From Candidatus Scatomonas pullistercoris (GTDB lineage: Bacteria > Bacillota > Clostridia > Lachnospirales > Lachnospiraceae), in the NCBI GenBank assembly GCA_018713515.1, contig DVOO01000010.1:1-50476 (forward strand): DNA of 50,476 nt. The letters run 5' to 3'. The translations under genes were made by a program, and so were the position numbers. Positions 1 to 7,857 of this stretch are shown here, one piece after another (positions within the stretch are counted from its first letter, which is position 1; the number at the start of each line of letters is the position of its first letter). The notes beneath the pieces are model-generated. The model was not told where the DNA came from. It saw nothing but the letters and a program-made list of their open reading frames with translations, and did not search any database.

Positions 1-394
1 AGAGGATTGCGTTAATGTCATATTGAAATTTATATTTCTGTTTTAATTTCCGGCAGATCTTATGGATCTGCATCTGATAATAAATCGATTGAAGGAAAAG
101 GTAGCCGCCCCGGTAAAAAACCTGCTTATCATAATCTAACTGCCTGTCTGCGCGGAAGGTAAGGCGTATTTGTTTTTCTTCTTGTTGCTGTTTATATTTT
201 AAAGTTTCTAAGCGTGCTTCTTCCCTGGCCCAGGCCATGACATCATCCCGAGTCGGGCCGTGCTCTGGTAAAAGTTCTTTTAGAGTACCCAGTTTTCTGA
301 CGATAACAGAAGTACTGACTCCCTTGTCGTTAACATAACCTTTTGAAATATAAAAGGATTCGGCGTTTTTAGATTTTGAGGTTATAACTCGCAT
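1..394 (-). mobile_element. IS1634-type transposase, N-terminal part (cut by window edge)
   Basis: This is the first 131 codons of a transposase that continues past the left edge. The start ATG is at 394, with an AGGAGG ribosome binding site about 8 nt before it. The protein opens MRVITSKSKNAESFYISKGY and continues with a VRKLGTL segment and GPTRDDVMAWA, a pattern I associate with IS1634-family (DDE, IS4 superfamily) transposases of Clostridia. The catalytic DDE residues lie outside the window. Family assignment is from memory of the family, not from a search; IS4-like relatives are the alternative. The frame is open throughout, so no damage is visible in the part shown. Confidence 0.75.
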
Positions 395-416
395 AGGAAA
401 ATCCCTCCTTTTATAT

Positions 417-445
417 ATTTTACAATACATTGCAATAAAATGCAA
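417..445 (-). promoter_or_regulatory. Probable transposase promoter
   Basis: On the minus strand TTGCAT is followed after 17 nt by TAAAAT, about 20 nt before the transposase ribosome binding site. The -35 lies in a short inverted repeat (ATTGCA at 429-434, TGCAAT at 441-446). The insertion sequence end must lie further right, somewhere between about 446 and the rpmE promoter; I could not identify the terminal repeat without the other end. Confidence 0.5.
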
Positions 446-477
446 TATATAAAATTGAAAAAGTTGACGCAAAAAAA

Positions 478-508
478 GCAGGTTTTATGCGGCCTGCAGG
501 GTTTTTTT
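478..508 (+). terminator. Intrinsic terminator, plus strand
   Basis: GCAGG (478-482) pairs with CCTGC (493-497), flanked by A-rich sequence on the left and a seven-T run at 502-508. It would stop plus-strand transcription arriving from the insertion sequence side, or it may be the original terminator of the gene that preceded rpmE before the insertion. Confidence 0.5.
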
Positions 509-563
509 CTATTATTCAACTGTCAAACTCCCGCAAGTATAAACCAGTTTCCTGAGTTAGTGC

Positions 564-592
564 TTGCATTCGCTGAAAAGGTGTGCTATAAT
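564..592 (+). promoter_or_regulatory. rpmE promoter, extended -10
   Basis: TTGCAT (564-569), 17 nt spacer, TATAAT (587-592), preceded by the TGn extension (TGC). The start site would be near 599, giving a leader of roughly 90 nt before rpmE in which I see no clear switch. Confidence 0.8.
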
Positions 593-687
593 CTATTAGC
601 TGTCGGATTGCAGAAGCGGATCCGGCAGGCAGCGACGACAGATATTCCTACAGGATATGATAAACAATTATGGAAGAGGTGAAAACA

Positions 688-885
688 GTGAAAGAGGGAA
701 TCCATCCGGAGTATTATGAAGCAACCGTTACATGCAACTGCGGCAATACGTTCAAGACCGGCTCCACCAAGGAAGACATCCACGTGGAGATCTGCTCCAA
801 GTGCCATCCGTTCTATACCGGACAGCAGAAGGCTGCCGCGGCCCGCGGACGTATCGAGAAATTCAACAAGAAATACGGCATGTAA
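688..885 (+). CDS. rpmE: 50S ribosomal protein L31, zinc-binding form
   Basis: Protein of 65 residues starting at a GTG (688), [12 protein letters not shown], the usual N-terminus of L31. A longer reading from 670 adds six residues but removes the AGAGGTG ribosome binding site at 675-681, so the GTG is preferred. Four cysteines are present in the CNCG and [10 protein letters not shown] segments; this is the C+ type that holds a zinc ion and is normally the housekeeping form, the zinc-free paralogue being used in zinc shortage. L31 sits at the 50S-30S bridge near the central protuberance. It is monocistronic: own promoter, and a terminator at 932-965. Confidence 0.95.
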   Translation: MKEGIHPEYYEATVTCNCGNTFKTGSTKEDIHVEICSKCHPFYTGQQKAAAARGRIEKFNKKYGM

Positions 886-931
886 TCGTCTGTCCCGTGA
901 TACGGGCAGAAAGCTTATGCAGGGAAAGAAA

Positions 932-965
932 GGGTTGAGGTTGCAAAATCTCAACCCATTTTACT
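932..965 (+). terminator. rpmE terminator
   Basis: GGGTTGAG (932-939) pairs with CTCAACCC (950-957), followed by the T-containing stretch ATTTTACT. The next promoter is built into the same bases: its -35 lies in the loop of this hairpin. Confidence 0.65.
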
Positions 966-970
966 ATAAT
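941..970 (+). promoter_or_regulatory. Promoter of the DUF1385-prmC-prfA operon
   Basis: TTGCAA (941-946), 18 nt spacer, TATAAT (965-970). The -35 falls in the loop and the spacer in the 3' arm of the rpmE terminator, so readthrough and new starts share one compact site. Confidence 0.6.
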
Positions 971-1055
971 AGTATTGAGAAGAAGGACAGTCAGCCGTGC
1001 GGCCGGGAACAGCTGCAGGGCTGTCTGCCGTGAGATACGGGGAAAGGAGCAGCGG

Positions 1056-2072
1056 ATGAAATCATCCAACATTGGCGGCCAGGCGGTAATGGAAGGGATC
1101 ATGATGCGTCATGAGGAGGAGTATTCCATCGCTGTGCGCACGCCCGACAATGAGATTAAGGTAAAAGTAGAGCCATACAAGAGCTTTATTGAGGGCAAAA
1201 AGCTCAGGAGGGTGCCCATTGTCAGAGGAGTGATCAGCTTTATCGATTCCCTGGTGGTCGGCATGAAGTGCCTGCTGTACTCCGCTTCCTTTATTGAGGA
1301 AGATGAGGAGGAAAAGGCGGAAAGAGCAAAAAAGGAACAGAAGATGACCGCAGAGGAGCTGGAGAGGCACCGGGAAAAGGAGAAAAAGCAGGAGTCTGCC
1401 ATGATGTACGGCGTGGTGGCGCTTTCTGTGGTGCTGGCGGTGGCTGTATTTATGATGCTGCCATATTTTCTGACGGATCTTATGAGAAGAGTAACGGATA
1501 CGGTCTGGATCCTTTCCATAACGGAGGCTCTCGTCCGCGTGGCGATTTTTCTGGCCTATCTGATTCTGATTTCGCGTATGAAGGATATACAGAGGACCTT
1601 TATGTACCACGGCGCGGAACATAAATGCATTAACTGTATTGAACACGGCATGGAGCTGAATGTGGAAAATGTGCTGAAAAGTTCCCGGCTTCACAAGCGC
1701 TGCGGCACAAGCTTTCTGTTTTTTGTCATTATCGTCAGCGCGATTCTGCTGATGTTTGTGCAGATGGACTCCCGGATCCTGCGGATTGTGGTGCGTCTTC
1801 TGCTGGTGCCGGTGATTGCCGGCGTGTCTTTTGAGATCATCCGGCTGGCCGGACGCTCGGAGAATCCTTTTGTAAATGCCCTGAGCAAACCGGGGCTGGC
1901 GCTGCAGAGGCTGACCACCCGGGAGCCGGACGCGGCACAGGCCGAGGTGGCGATTGCGGCAGTGGAGGCGGTCTTCGACTGGAGGGCATATTTAAGAGAA
2001 AATTTTGGATATACAGATACCGGGGTATCCGGCAATCCGGAGGCCACAGGCGCCTCCCGGCAGGTTGGATAG
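1056..2072 (+). CDS. DUF1385 (YqhQ-like) integral membrane protein
   Basis: 338 residues from ATG 1056, with AAAGGAG 7 nt upstream; a longer upstream reading has no site and no family similarity. The N-terminus MKSSNIGGQAVMEGIMMR is the signature of the DUF1385 family (B. subtilis YqhQ). A charged, Lys/Glu-rich segment (about residues 78-112) precedes several membrane segments (about 117-140, 150-173, and a pair around 227-270). A conserved HGAEHK-C-N-C stretch (HGAEHKCINCIEHG) in the middle suggests metal or redox chemistry, but no biochemical role is established that I know of. In Clostridia this gene commonly precedes prmC and prfA, as here; its end overlaps the probable prmC start. Confidence 0.9.
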   Translation: MKSSNIGGQAVMEGIMMRHEEEYSIAVRTPDNEIKVKVEPYKSFIEGKKLRRVPIVRGVISFIDSLVVGMKCLLYSASFIEEDEEEKAERAKKEQKMTAEELERHREKEKKQESAMMYGVVALSVVLAVAVFMMLPYFLTDLMRRVTDTVWILSITEALVRVAIFLAYLILISRMKDIQRTFMYHGAEHKCINCIEHGMELNVENVLKSSRLHKRCGTSFLFFVIIVSAILLMFVQMDSRILRIVVRLLLVPVIAGVSFEIIRLAGRSENPFVNALSKPGLALQRLTTREPDAAQAEVAIAAVEAVFDWRAYLRENFGYTDTGVSGNPEATGASRQVG

Positions 2073-2937
2073 GCCGGGGCAGAGTCCGTGTTCTCTGCGG
2101 GAATGGCTGAAGTTCGGGACAGAATATCTGCAGGACAGAGAAGTTGCCGATGCCGGGACGGACGCGTGGCTTCTGCTGGAATACGTAACAAATATCAACC
2201 GGAGCTATTATTTCATGCACATGCAGGAAAAAATGAACCGGGAGGAAGCAAAGGAGTACCGGGAGCTTCTGAAACGCCGGGGAGAGCGCGAACCGGTTCA
2301 GTATATTACCGGAGAGGCCTGGTTTTACGGGCGTTCTTTTCTGGTGAATCCCAGCGTTCTGATCCCGCGTCAGGATACAGAAGTGCTGGTGGAGGAGGTG
2401 CTGAAGCGGGCCATGCCGGGCATGCGCGTGCTGGATCTCTGTACCGGGAGCGGCTGCATTCTGCTGACGATTCTGAAGGAAGCATCGGTGAGCGGTGTGG
2501 GCTCCGACATTTCCGGCGATGCGCTGCAGGTGGCGGAACGGAACGGGAAGCGCCTGAAGGTTCACGCGGGCTGGATTGAAAGCAATCTGTTTGAGAAGAT
2601 AGGGGGAACCTTTGACCTGATCGTTTCCAATCCTCCCTATATTGCCTCGGCAGTAATCCCGGAGCTGGAGCCGGAGGTAAGGGAGCATGAGCCGCTGCTG
2701 GCGCTGGACGGACACGGGGATGGACTGTACTTTTACAGGAAAATCGTGGAGGAGGCCCCGGCCTACCTGAAGGCGGGCGGCTGGCTCTGCCTGGAGATCG
2801 GCTGGGATCAGGGGGAGATCCTGCGGCGGCTGCTCCAGGCGGCGGGATTTGTCTCCGTGGAGATTGTAAAGGACCTGTCCGGGCTGGACCGGGTGGCGCT
2901 TGGGCGACTGCCGGTATCCGGAGAGCATAAGGAGTGA
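2065..2937 (+). CDS. prmC: Peptide chain release factor N5-glutamine methyltransferase
   Basis: PrmC (HemK) methylates the glutamine of the GGQ motif in release factors RF1 and RF2. Visible features: an N-terminal helical domain beginning [13 protein letters not shown], the SAM-binding DLCTGSGCI motif and the catalytic NPPY in SNPPYIAS. The start is uncertain: no ATG or GTG is suitably placed; TTG 2065 overlaps the end of DUF1385 by 8 nt, TTG 2005 would overlap more, and a non-standard CTG at 2095 would give the most typical N-terminus. The gene for its substrate RF1 follows after 7 nt, so enzyme and substrate are co-transcribed. Confidence 0.9.
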   Translation: MDRPGQSPCSLREWLKFGTEYLQDREVADAGTDAWLLLEYVTNINRSYYFMHMQEKMNREEAKEYRELLKRRGEREPVQYITGEAWFYGRSFLVNPSVLIPRQDTEVLVEEVLKRAMPGMRVLDLCTGSGCILLTILKEASVSGVGSDISGDALQVAERNGKRLKVHAGWIESNLFEKIGGTFDLIVSNPPYIASAVIPELEPEVREHEPLLALDGHGDGLYFYRKIVEEAPAYLKAGGWLCLEIGWDQGEILRRLLQAAGFVSVEIVKDLSGLDRVALGRLPVSGEHKE

Positions 2938-2944
2938 AGAAAAG

Positions 2945-4021
2945 ATGTTTGATAAGCTGGAAGATATTTTGATTCGTCTGGAGGAGATCCTGCGCCAGCT
3001 GGGCGAGCCTGGAACGGCGGAGGATGCCGCCGGATTTCAGCAGCTCATGAAGGAGCAGGCGGAGCTGCAGCCCATTGCGGATACCTATCTGGCCTACAAG
3101 AAAAATAAAGAAACCATCTCCGACAGTCTGGAGCTGCTGGAGGGCGAGAGCGATGAGGAGATGCGGGAAATGCTGAAGGAAGAACTTTCCGAGGCAAAGA
3201 AAAAGGACGAAGAGCTGGAGCGGGAATTGAAGATTCTGCTTCTTCCCAAGGATCCCAATGACAGCAAAAATGTTATTGTGGAAATCCGGGCCGGAGCCGG
3301 CGGCGATGAGGCGGCGCTGTTCGCCGCGGAGATTTACCGGATGTACGTGAAATACGCGGAGTCCCGCCACTGGCGGACCGAGATGCTCAGTGTGAATGAA
3401 AACGGCCTGGGCGGATTTAAGGAAGCTACATTTCTGCTGAGCGGAAACGGGGCTTACTCCCGTCTGAAATACGAAAGCGGCGTTCACCGGGTGCAGCGTG
3501 TGCCGGAAACCGAGAGCGGGGGCCGGATTCACACCTCCACTATCACAGTGGCCATCATGCCGGAGGCAGATGAAATCGATTTTCATCTGGATTTGAACGA
3601 CTGCCGGTTTGATGTATTCCGGGCTTCCGGAAACGGCGGCCAGTGCGTCAATACCACGGATTCGGCAGTGCGTCTGACCCATATTCCCACAGGGATTGTC
3701 ATATCCTGCCAGGATGAGAAATCACAGCTGAAAAATAAAGAAAAGGCCCTGAAGGTGCTGCGCTCCCGTCTGTATGAAATGGAACTGGAGAAACAGCACG
3801 ATGAAGAAGCCAGACTTCGCAGGAGCCAGGTGGGAACGGGAGACCGCTCGGAGAAGATACGCACTTACAATTTTCCCCAGGGCCGCGTGACAGATCACCG
3901 GATTAAACTGACTCTGCACAAGATCGACAGCATCATGAACGGGGAGCTGGATGAGCTGATCGACAGCCTGACGGCGGCGGATCAGGCCGCCAAGCTGGCA
4001 AATCTGAAAGAGAGCGCGTGA
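2945..4021 (+). CDS. prfA: Peptide chain release factor 1
   Basis: 358 residues, the usual RF1 length, from ATG 2945. RF1 reads UAA and UAG stop codons. The codon-recognition tripeptide PET is seen in [14 protein letters not shown], which fits RF1 (PxT) and not RF2 (SPF). The GGQ loop is present as [14 protein letters not shown]; the first position is GNGGQ rather than the more frequent GAGGQ. The C-terminal domain ends normally with an anti-association helix region. Its modifying enzyme PrmC lies immediately upstream and glmM 19 nt downstream. Confidence 0.97.
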   Translation: MFDKLEDILIRLEEILRQLGEPGTAEDAAGFQQLMKEQAELQPIADTYLAYKKNKETISDSLELLEGESDEEMREMLKEELSEAKKKDEELERELKILLLPKDPNDSKNVIVEIRAGAGGDEAALFAAEIYRMYVKYAESRHWRTEMLSVNENGLGGFKEATFLLSGNGAYSRLKYESGVHRVQRVPETESGGRIHTSTITVAIMPEADEIDFHLDLNDCRFDVFRASGNGGQCVNTTDSAVRLTHIPTGIVISCQDEKSQLKNKEKALKVLRSRLYEMELEKQHDEEARLRRSQVGTGDRSEKIRTYNFPQGRVTDHRIKLTLHKIDSIMNGELDELIDSLTAADQAAKLANLKESA

Positions 4022-4040
4022 GTATAGAAGGAGGAAGAGT

Positions 4041-5384
4041 ATGGGTAAGTATTTTGGGACGGATGGATTCCGGGGAGAGGCCAACGTAAATCTGACGGTG
4101 GAACATGCCTATAAAGTGGGCCGCTATCTGGGATGGTATTTTGGAAAAGAGCACAAGGCGAAGATTGTCATCGGAAAGGATACCAGGCGCTCCAGTTATA
4201 TGTTTGAATATTCTTTGGCGGCGGGCCTGACGGCCTCGGGAGCGGACGCATATCTGCTTCATGTGACAACCACGCCCAGCGTATCCTATGTAGTCCGCAC
4301 AGAGGGGTTTGACTGCGGCATCATGATTTCTGCCAGCCACAATCCCTTCTATGACAATGGCATTAAGGTCATTAACAGCCGGGGCCAGAAGCTGGAAGCT
4401 GCTGTGGAGCAGGAGATTGAAGACTATATAGACGGCCGCAGTGCAGAGATTCCTTTCGCAAGGCGGGAGAAGATCGGCAGGACAGTGGATTTCGCGGCTG
4501 GCCGGAATCGTTACATCGGCCATCTGATCTCCATACCAAGCCGCGCCTACAACGATTACCGTGTGGGGCTGGACTGCTCCAACGGAAGCGCTTCCTCGAT
4601 TGCCAAGAGCGTGTTCGACGCGCTGGGGGCCAGGACATCTGTGATTCACAGCGAGCCCAACGGCCTGAATATCAATGCGGACTGCGGCTCCACCCATATC
4701 GAGGCTCTTCAGAAGTTTGTGGCGGAGCAGGGGCTGGATGTGGGATTTGCCTACGATGGAGACGCGGACCGCTGCATCGCAGTGGATGAAAAAGGGCAGG
4801 TGGTAGACGGGGACAGAATCCTGTACGTCTGCGGAAAGTATCTGAAGGAGCAGGGAAAGCTGAATCGGAATACCATCGTGACCACGGTCATGTCCAATCT
4901 GGGGCTTTATAAGGCCTGTGACCGGGAGGGAATCCGCTATGAACAGACAGCTGTAGGGGATAAATATGTCAGTGAGAATATGATGGCTAACGGCTATTCC
5001 CTGGGAGGCGAGCAGTCGGGACACATTATTTTCAGCAAGCACGCCATGACGGGTGACGGAATTCTGACTTCCCTGATGCTTATGGAGGTTCTCATGGAGA
5101 AAAAACAGCCCTTAAGCGTGCTGGCCGGGGAAGTGGCCATCTATCCGCAGCTCCTGAAAAATGTGCGGGTGGCGGATAAGCAGGCGGCCAGGGAAAACCC
5201 CAGAGTCCAGGCAGCCGTGCAGGCGGCGGCGGAAGCGCTGGGGGAAAACGGCCGGATTCTGGTCCGGGAGAGCGGGACGGAGCCGGTGGTACGGATTATG
5301 GTGGAAGCCGAGGAAGACGCCATCTGTGAAAAATACGTAAATCAGGTGGCAGCTGTGATGGAGGAAGAGGATTTAATACAGTGA
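4041..5384 (+). CDS. glmM: Phosphoglucosamine mutase
   Basis: Converts glucosamine-6-phosphate to glucosamine-1-phosphate, the step leading to UDP-GlcNAc and peptidoglycan. 447 residues, starting MGKYFGTDGFRGEAN as in the family. Active-site phosphoserine is Ser99 in SASHNP; the magnesium loop DGDADR and sugar loop GGEQSGH are intact, and the phosphate-binding RESGTEPVVRIM closes the C-terminus. The ribosome binding site GAAGGAGGAA is strong. The next gene starts inside its stop codon (GTGA overlap), showing translational coupling. Confidence 0.96.
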   Translation: MGKYFGTDGFRGEANVNLTVEHAYKVGRYLGWYFGKEHKAKIVIGKDTRRSSYMFEYSLAAGLTASGADAYLLHVTTTPSVSYVVRTEGFDCGIMISASHNPFYDNGIKVINSRGQKLEAAVEQEIEDYIDGRSAEIPFARREKIGRTVDFAAGRNRYIGHLISIPSRAYNDYRVGLDCSNGSASSIAKSVFDALGARTSVIHSEPNGLNINADCGSTHIEALQKFVAEQGLDVGFAYDGDADRCIAVDEKGQVVDGDRILYVCGKYLKEQGKLNRNTIVTTVMSNLGLYKACDREGIRYEQTAVGDKYVSENMMANGYSLGGEQSGHIIFSKHAMTGDGILTSLMLMEVLMEKKQPLSVLAGEVAIYPQLLKNVRVADKQAARENPRVQAAVQAAAEALGENGRILVRESGTEPVVRIMVEAEEDAICEKYVNQVAAVMEEEDLIQ

Positions 5385-6415
5385 GAAGAACAGCGGCAGT
5401 ACTGCTCTGTGTTCTCTGCCTTTCTCTGGGTGCCTGTACCCGTGAGGACTCCGGCGCCTATGACCGGGGGATGGCCGCGCTGCAGCAGGGAGATTATGAT
5501 ACGGCCATGGAAGAATTCCAGCATGCGGCCAGCGGGGACGGCCGGGAGGCGGAGGCGTACCGGGGAGAGGGAATTATTTATCTTCGACAGCAGGATTACG
5601 GCCACGCCATCACCCTGTTTGGGCTGAGCCTGGATTCTATGAAGCACAGCAATCCGCAGTTTCGGAGGGATGTGCTGTATTACCAGGCGGAGGCTTACAT
5701 CGGAAACGGACAGGACAGGGATGCGGAGGCTATCTACACAGAGCTGATTGAAGAGGACGGCGATGCCCAGGCCTATTTTCTTCGGGGCAGCGGAAAGCTG
5801 AATTTCGGAGATACGGAGGGGGCGGCAGAAGATTTTGCAGGTGCCCTGAGGCAGGAAAACAGCTATGAGATGTATATGAAGATTTACCGTGCGTACGCGG
5901 CGGTAAACAGGGAGGCGGACGGAGCCGATTATCTGGAGCAGGCGCTCTCTCTGGAGCCGGCCGGGGGAGAGGATTATTATCTTCAGGCCCAGGTATATGA
6001 TTATCTGGGGGATTACGCAAAGGCAGAGGAGGCTCTGACAAAGGCTGTGCAGGAGGGCTGTCAGGAGGCGCTCCCGATGCTGGGAAAACTGTATCTGGAG
6101 ACGGGAGATCTATCCGGCGCCCGCCGGCTGTACCAGGATTTTCTGGAAAGCGGAGAGCGGCCGGCGGCAGCCTACAACGGGCTGGCGCTCTGTGATATCC
6201 AGCAGGAGGAGTATGAAAGTGCTCTGGACAATATCCGGCAGGGAATTGCCTGCCAGGATACGGAGGTTATGCGGGATCTTCTGTTTAATGAAATCGTTGT
6301 CTATGAAAAACAGCTGGATTTTCAGACCGCAAAGGAGAAAATGCAGGAGTATCTGAAACAATATCCAAAGGATGAAGAAGCGCTGCGGGAAAATGAATTT
6401 CTGCAGAGCAGGTAG
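5381..6415 (+). CDS. TPR-repeat lipoprotein
   Basis: 344 residues from a GTG that overlaps the glmM stop by 4 nt. A lipoprotein signal (hydrophobic VLLCVLCLSLGAC, lipidated Cys19) predicts anchoring to the outer face of the membrane. The rest is a chain of tetratricopeptide repeats, for example YDRGMAALQQGDYDTAMEEF, AYRGEGIIYLRQQDYGHAITLF and YYLQAQVYDYLGDYAKAEEAL. TPR solenoids bind partner proteins; the partner is unknown. Sitting between glmM and hflX suggests a cell-envelope role, which is inference from position only. Confidence 0.85.
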   Translation: MRRTAAVLLCVLCLSLGACTREDSGAYDRGMAALQQGDYDTAMEEFQHAASGDGREAEAYRGEGIIYLRQQDYGHAITLFGLSLDSMKHSNPQFRRDVLYYQAEAYIGNGQDRDAEAIYTELIEEDGDAQAYFLRGSGKLNFGDTEGAAEDFAGALRQENSYEMYMKIYRAYAAVNREADGADYLEQALSLEPAGGEDYYLQAQVYDYLGDYAKAEEALTKAVQEGCQEALPMLGKLYLETGDLSGARRLYQDFLESGERPAAAYNGLALCDIQQEEYESALDNIRQGIACQDTEVMRDLLFNEIVVYEKQLDFQTAKEKMQEYLKQYPKDEEALRENEFLQSR

Positions 6416-6451
6416 AGGGAAGGCGGAACAGGAAAGAGAAGGAGTGGTTGC

Positions 6452-7687
6452 ATGTATCAGATGGAGAGGGAAAAGGAGCGCATGATTCTGGTGGGCGTGT
6501 CCCTGGAGGGACAGGCAGAAGCGTATGCGTCCCTGAGAGAGCTGGAGGAGCTGGCAGAGACGGCAGGCGCGGAGGTTGTATCAAAAATTCTCCAGAACCG
6601 GGAAGGAATCCATCCGGCCACCTATGTGGGAAAAGGAAAACTGGAGGAGCTGCGCGGAATTCTGTACCATCTGGACGCGGATGGAATCATCTGCGATGAT
6701 GAGCTGACACCGGCCCAGATGAAAAATCTGGAGGAAGAACTTTCCTGCAAGATCGTGGACCGGACACTCCTGATCCTGGATATTTTTGCGGCCCGGGCCA
6801 GAACCAGCGAAGGCAAGCTGCAGGTGGAGATGGCCCAGCTGAAATACCGTCAGGCGCGGCTGGTAGGTCTTCGCAGTTCCCTTTCCCGTCTGGGCGGCGG
6901 AATCGGCACACGGGGTCCGGGCGAGAAAAAGCTGGAGATGGACCGGCGGCTGATCTCCAGCAGGATCGCGGCTCTCAGGAGAGAACTGGAAGAGGTGCAG
7001 CAGCACAGAGATGTGCTGCGTGAAAGCCGGAAGAGAGGCAATTTCCGGACAGCGGCCATTGTAGGGTATACCAATGCCGGAAAATCTACGCTTTTGAACG
7101 TGCTGACGGGGTCCGAGGTACTGGAGGAAGATGCTCTGTTTGCTACGCTGGATCCCACCACCCGTCTGCTGGAGCTTCCCCGGGGAGGAGAAATCCTTCT
7201 GACAGATACGGTGGGATTTATACGGAAGCTGCCTCATCATCTGATCGAGGCCTTCAAAAGCACGCTGGAGGAAGCGGTTCTGGCAGATGTGATCGTTCAT
7301 GTGGTGGATGCTTCCAATGAGCAGATGGAACAGCAGATGTATGTGGTCTATGAGACGCTGAGAGAACTGGGCGCGGAAGGCAAGCCGGTGGTGACTCTTT
7401 TTAACAAGCAGGACAAGCTGCAGGAAGAGCGTGTCTGCAAAGATCTGAAAGCAGACTACAGTCTGAGGATTTCCGCCAAGACAGGACAGGGACTGGAGAA
7501 GTTCCGGGAGACCCTGGAAGAAATTCTTCTGGCTGCACAGATCTATATAGAGCGGGTATATTCCTATACAGAGGCGGGGAAAATTGCTCTGATCCGACAG
7601 AAGGGACAGCTTATCTCGGAGGAATATCTGCCGGAAGGAATACAGGTGAAGGCCTATGTGCCCCGGGAAATATACGGGAATGTGTAA
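6452..7687 (+). CDS. hflX: Ribosome-splitting GTPase HflX
   Basis: 411 residues from ATG 6452, with AAGGAG 8 nt upstream. The HflX-specific N-terminal domain (about 1-195) includes the HPATYVGKGKLEEL and DELTPAQMKNLE segments and the LGGGIGTRGPGEKKLEMDRR linker. The G domain follows: G1 GYTNAGKS (205-212), G3 DTVGFI, G4 NKQD and G5 SAKTG. In bacteria HflX binds 50S or stalled 70S ribosomes and splits them after stress. It is the last gene of the operon and is followed by a strong terminator. Confidence 0.95.
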   Translation: MYQMEREKERMILVGVSLEGQAEAYASLRELEELAETAGAEVVSKILQNREGIHPATYVGKGKLEELRGILYHLDADGIICDDELTPAQMKNLEEELSCKIVDRTLLILDIFAARARTSEGKLQVEMAQLKYRQARLVGLRSSLSRLGGGIGTRGPGEKKLEMDRRLISSRIAALRRELEEVQQHRDVLRESRKRGNFRTAAIVGYTNAGKSTLLNVLTGSEVLEEDALFATLDPTTRLLELPRGGEILLTDTVGFIRKLPHHLIEAFKSTLEEAVLADVIVHVVDASNEQMEQQMYVVYETLRELGAEGKPVVTLFNKQDKLQEERVCKDLKADYSLRISAKTGQGLEKFRETLEEILLAAQIYIERVYSYTEAGKIALIRQKGQLISEEYLPEGIQVKAYVPREIYGNV

Positions 7688-7734
7688 CACTATATATAGA
7701 ATATAACAAAAACACCATATACAATATATGGTGT
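7687..7734 (+). promoter_or_regulatory. Tandem NrdR boxes upstream of nrdD
   Basis: Two 16-bp sites resemble the NrdR consensus acaCwAtATaTwGtgt: ACACTATATATAGAAT (7687-7702) and ATACAATATATGGTGT (7719-7734). Each matches at about 14 of 16 positions. They are 16 bp apart, so the centres are 32 bp or three helical turns apart, the geometry described for NrdR operators. The second box lies inside the hflX terminator and ends 8 bp before the nrdD -35. NrdR represses ribonucleotide reductase genes when dATP is high; no nrdR gene is in the window. Confidence 0.75.
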
Positions 7735-7741
7735 TTTTGTT
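7705..7741 (+). terminator. hflX terminator
   Basis: A perfect 17-bp stem (7705-7721 with 7725-7741) with a CAA loop; the 3' arm carries a five-T tract and the 5' arm a five-A tract, so it could work in both directions. It overlaps the second NrdR box. Confidence 0.85.
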
Positions 7742-7742
7742 A

Positions 7743-7771
7743 TTGACGCAGTACTGTATCTTTGCTATGAT
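7743..7771 (+). promoter_or_regulatory. nrdD promoter, extended -10
   Basis: TTGACG (7743-7748), 17 nt, TATGAT (7766-7771) with a TGC extension. The leader of about 80 nt contains a small GC hairpin (GGGGC 7793-7797 with GCCCC 7808-7812) and a clear GAGGAGA ribosome binding site near 7845. Confidence 0.8.
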
Positions 7772-7857
7772 AGAGTCATCGGCCCACAGATGGGGCGGGA
7801 GCGGAAGCCCCTTCCAGGCGGACAGATTGCGGAAATCTATTATAGAGGAGATAGAAT

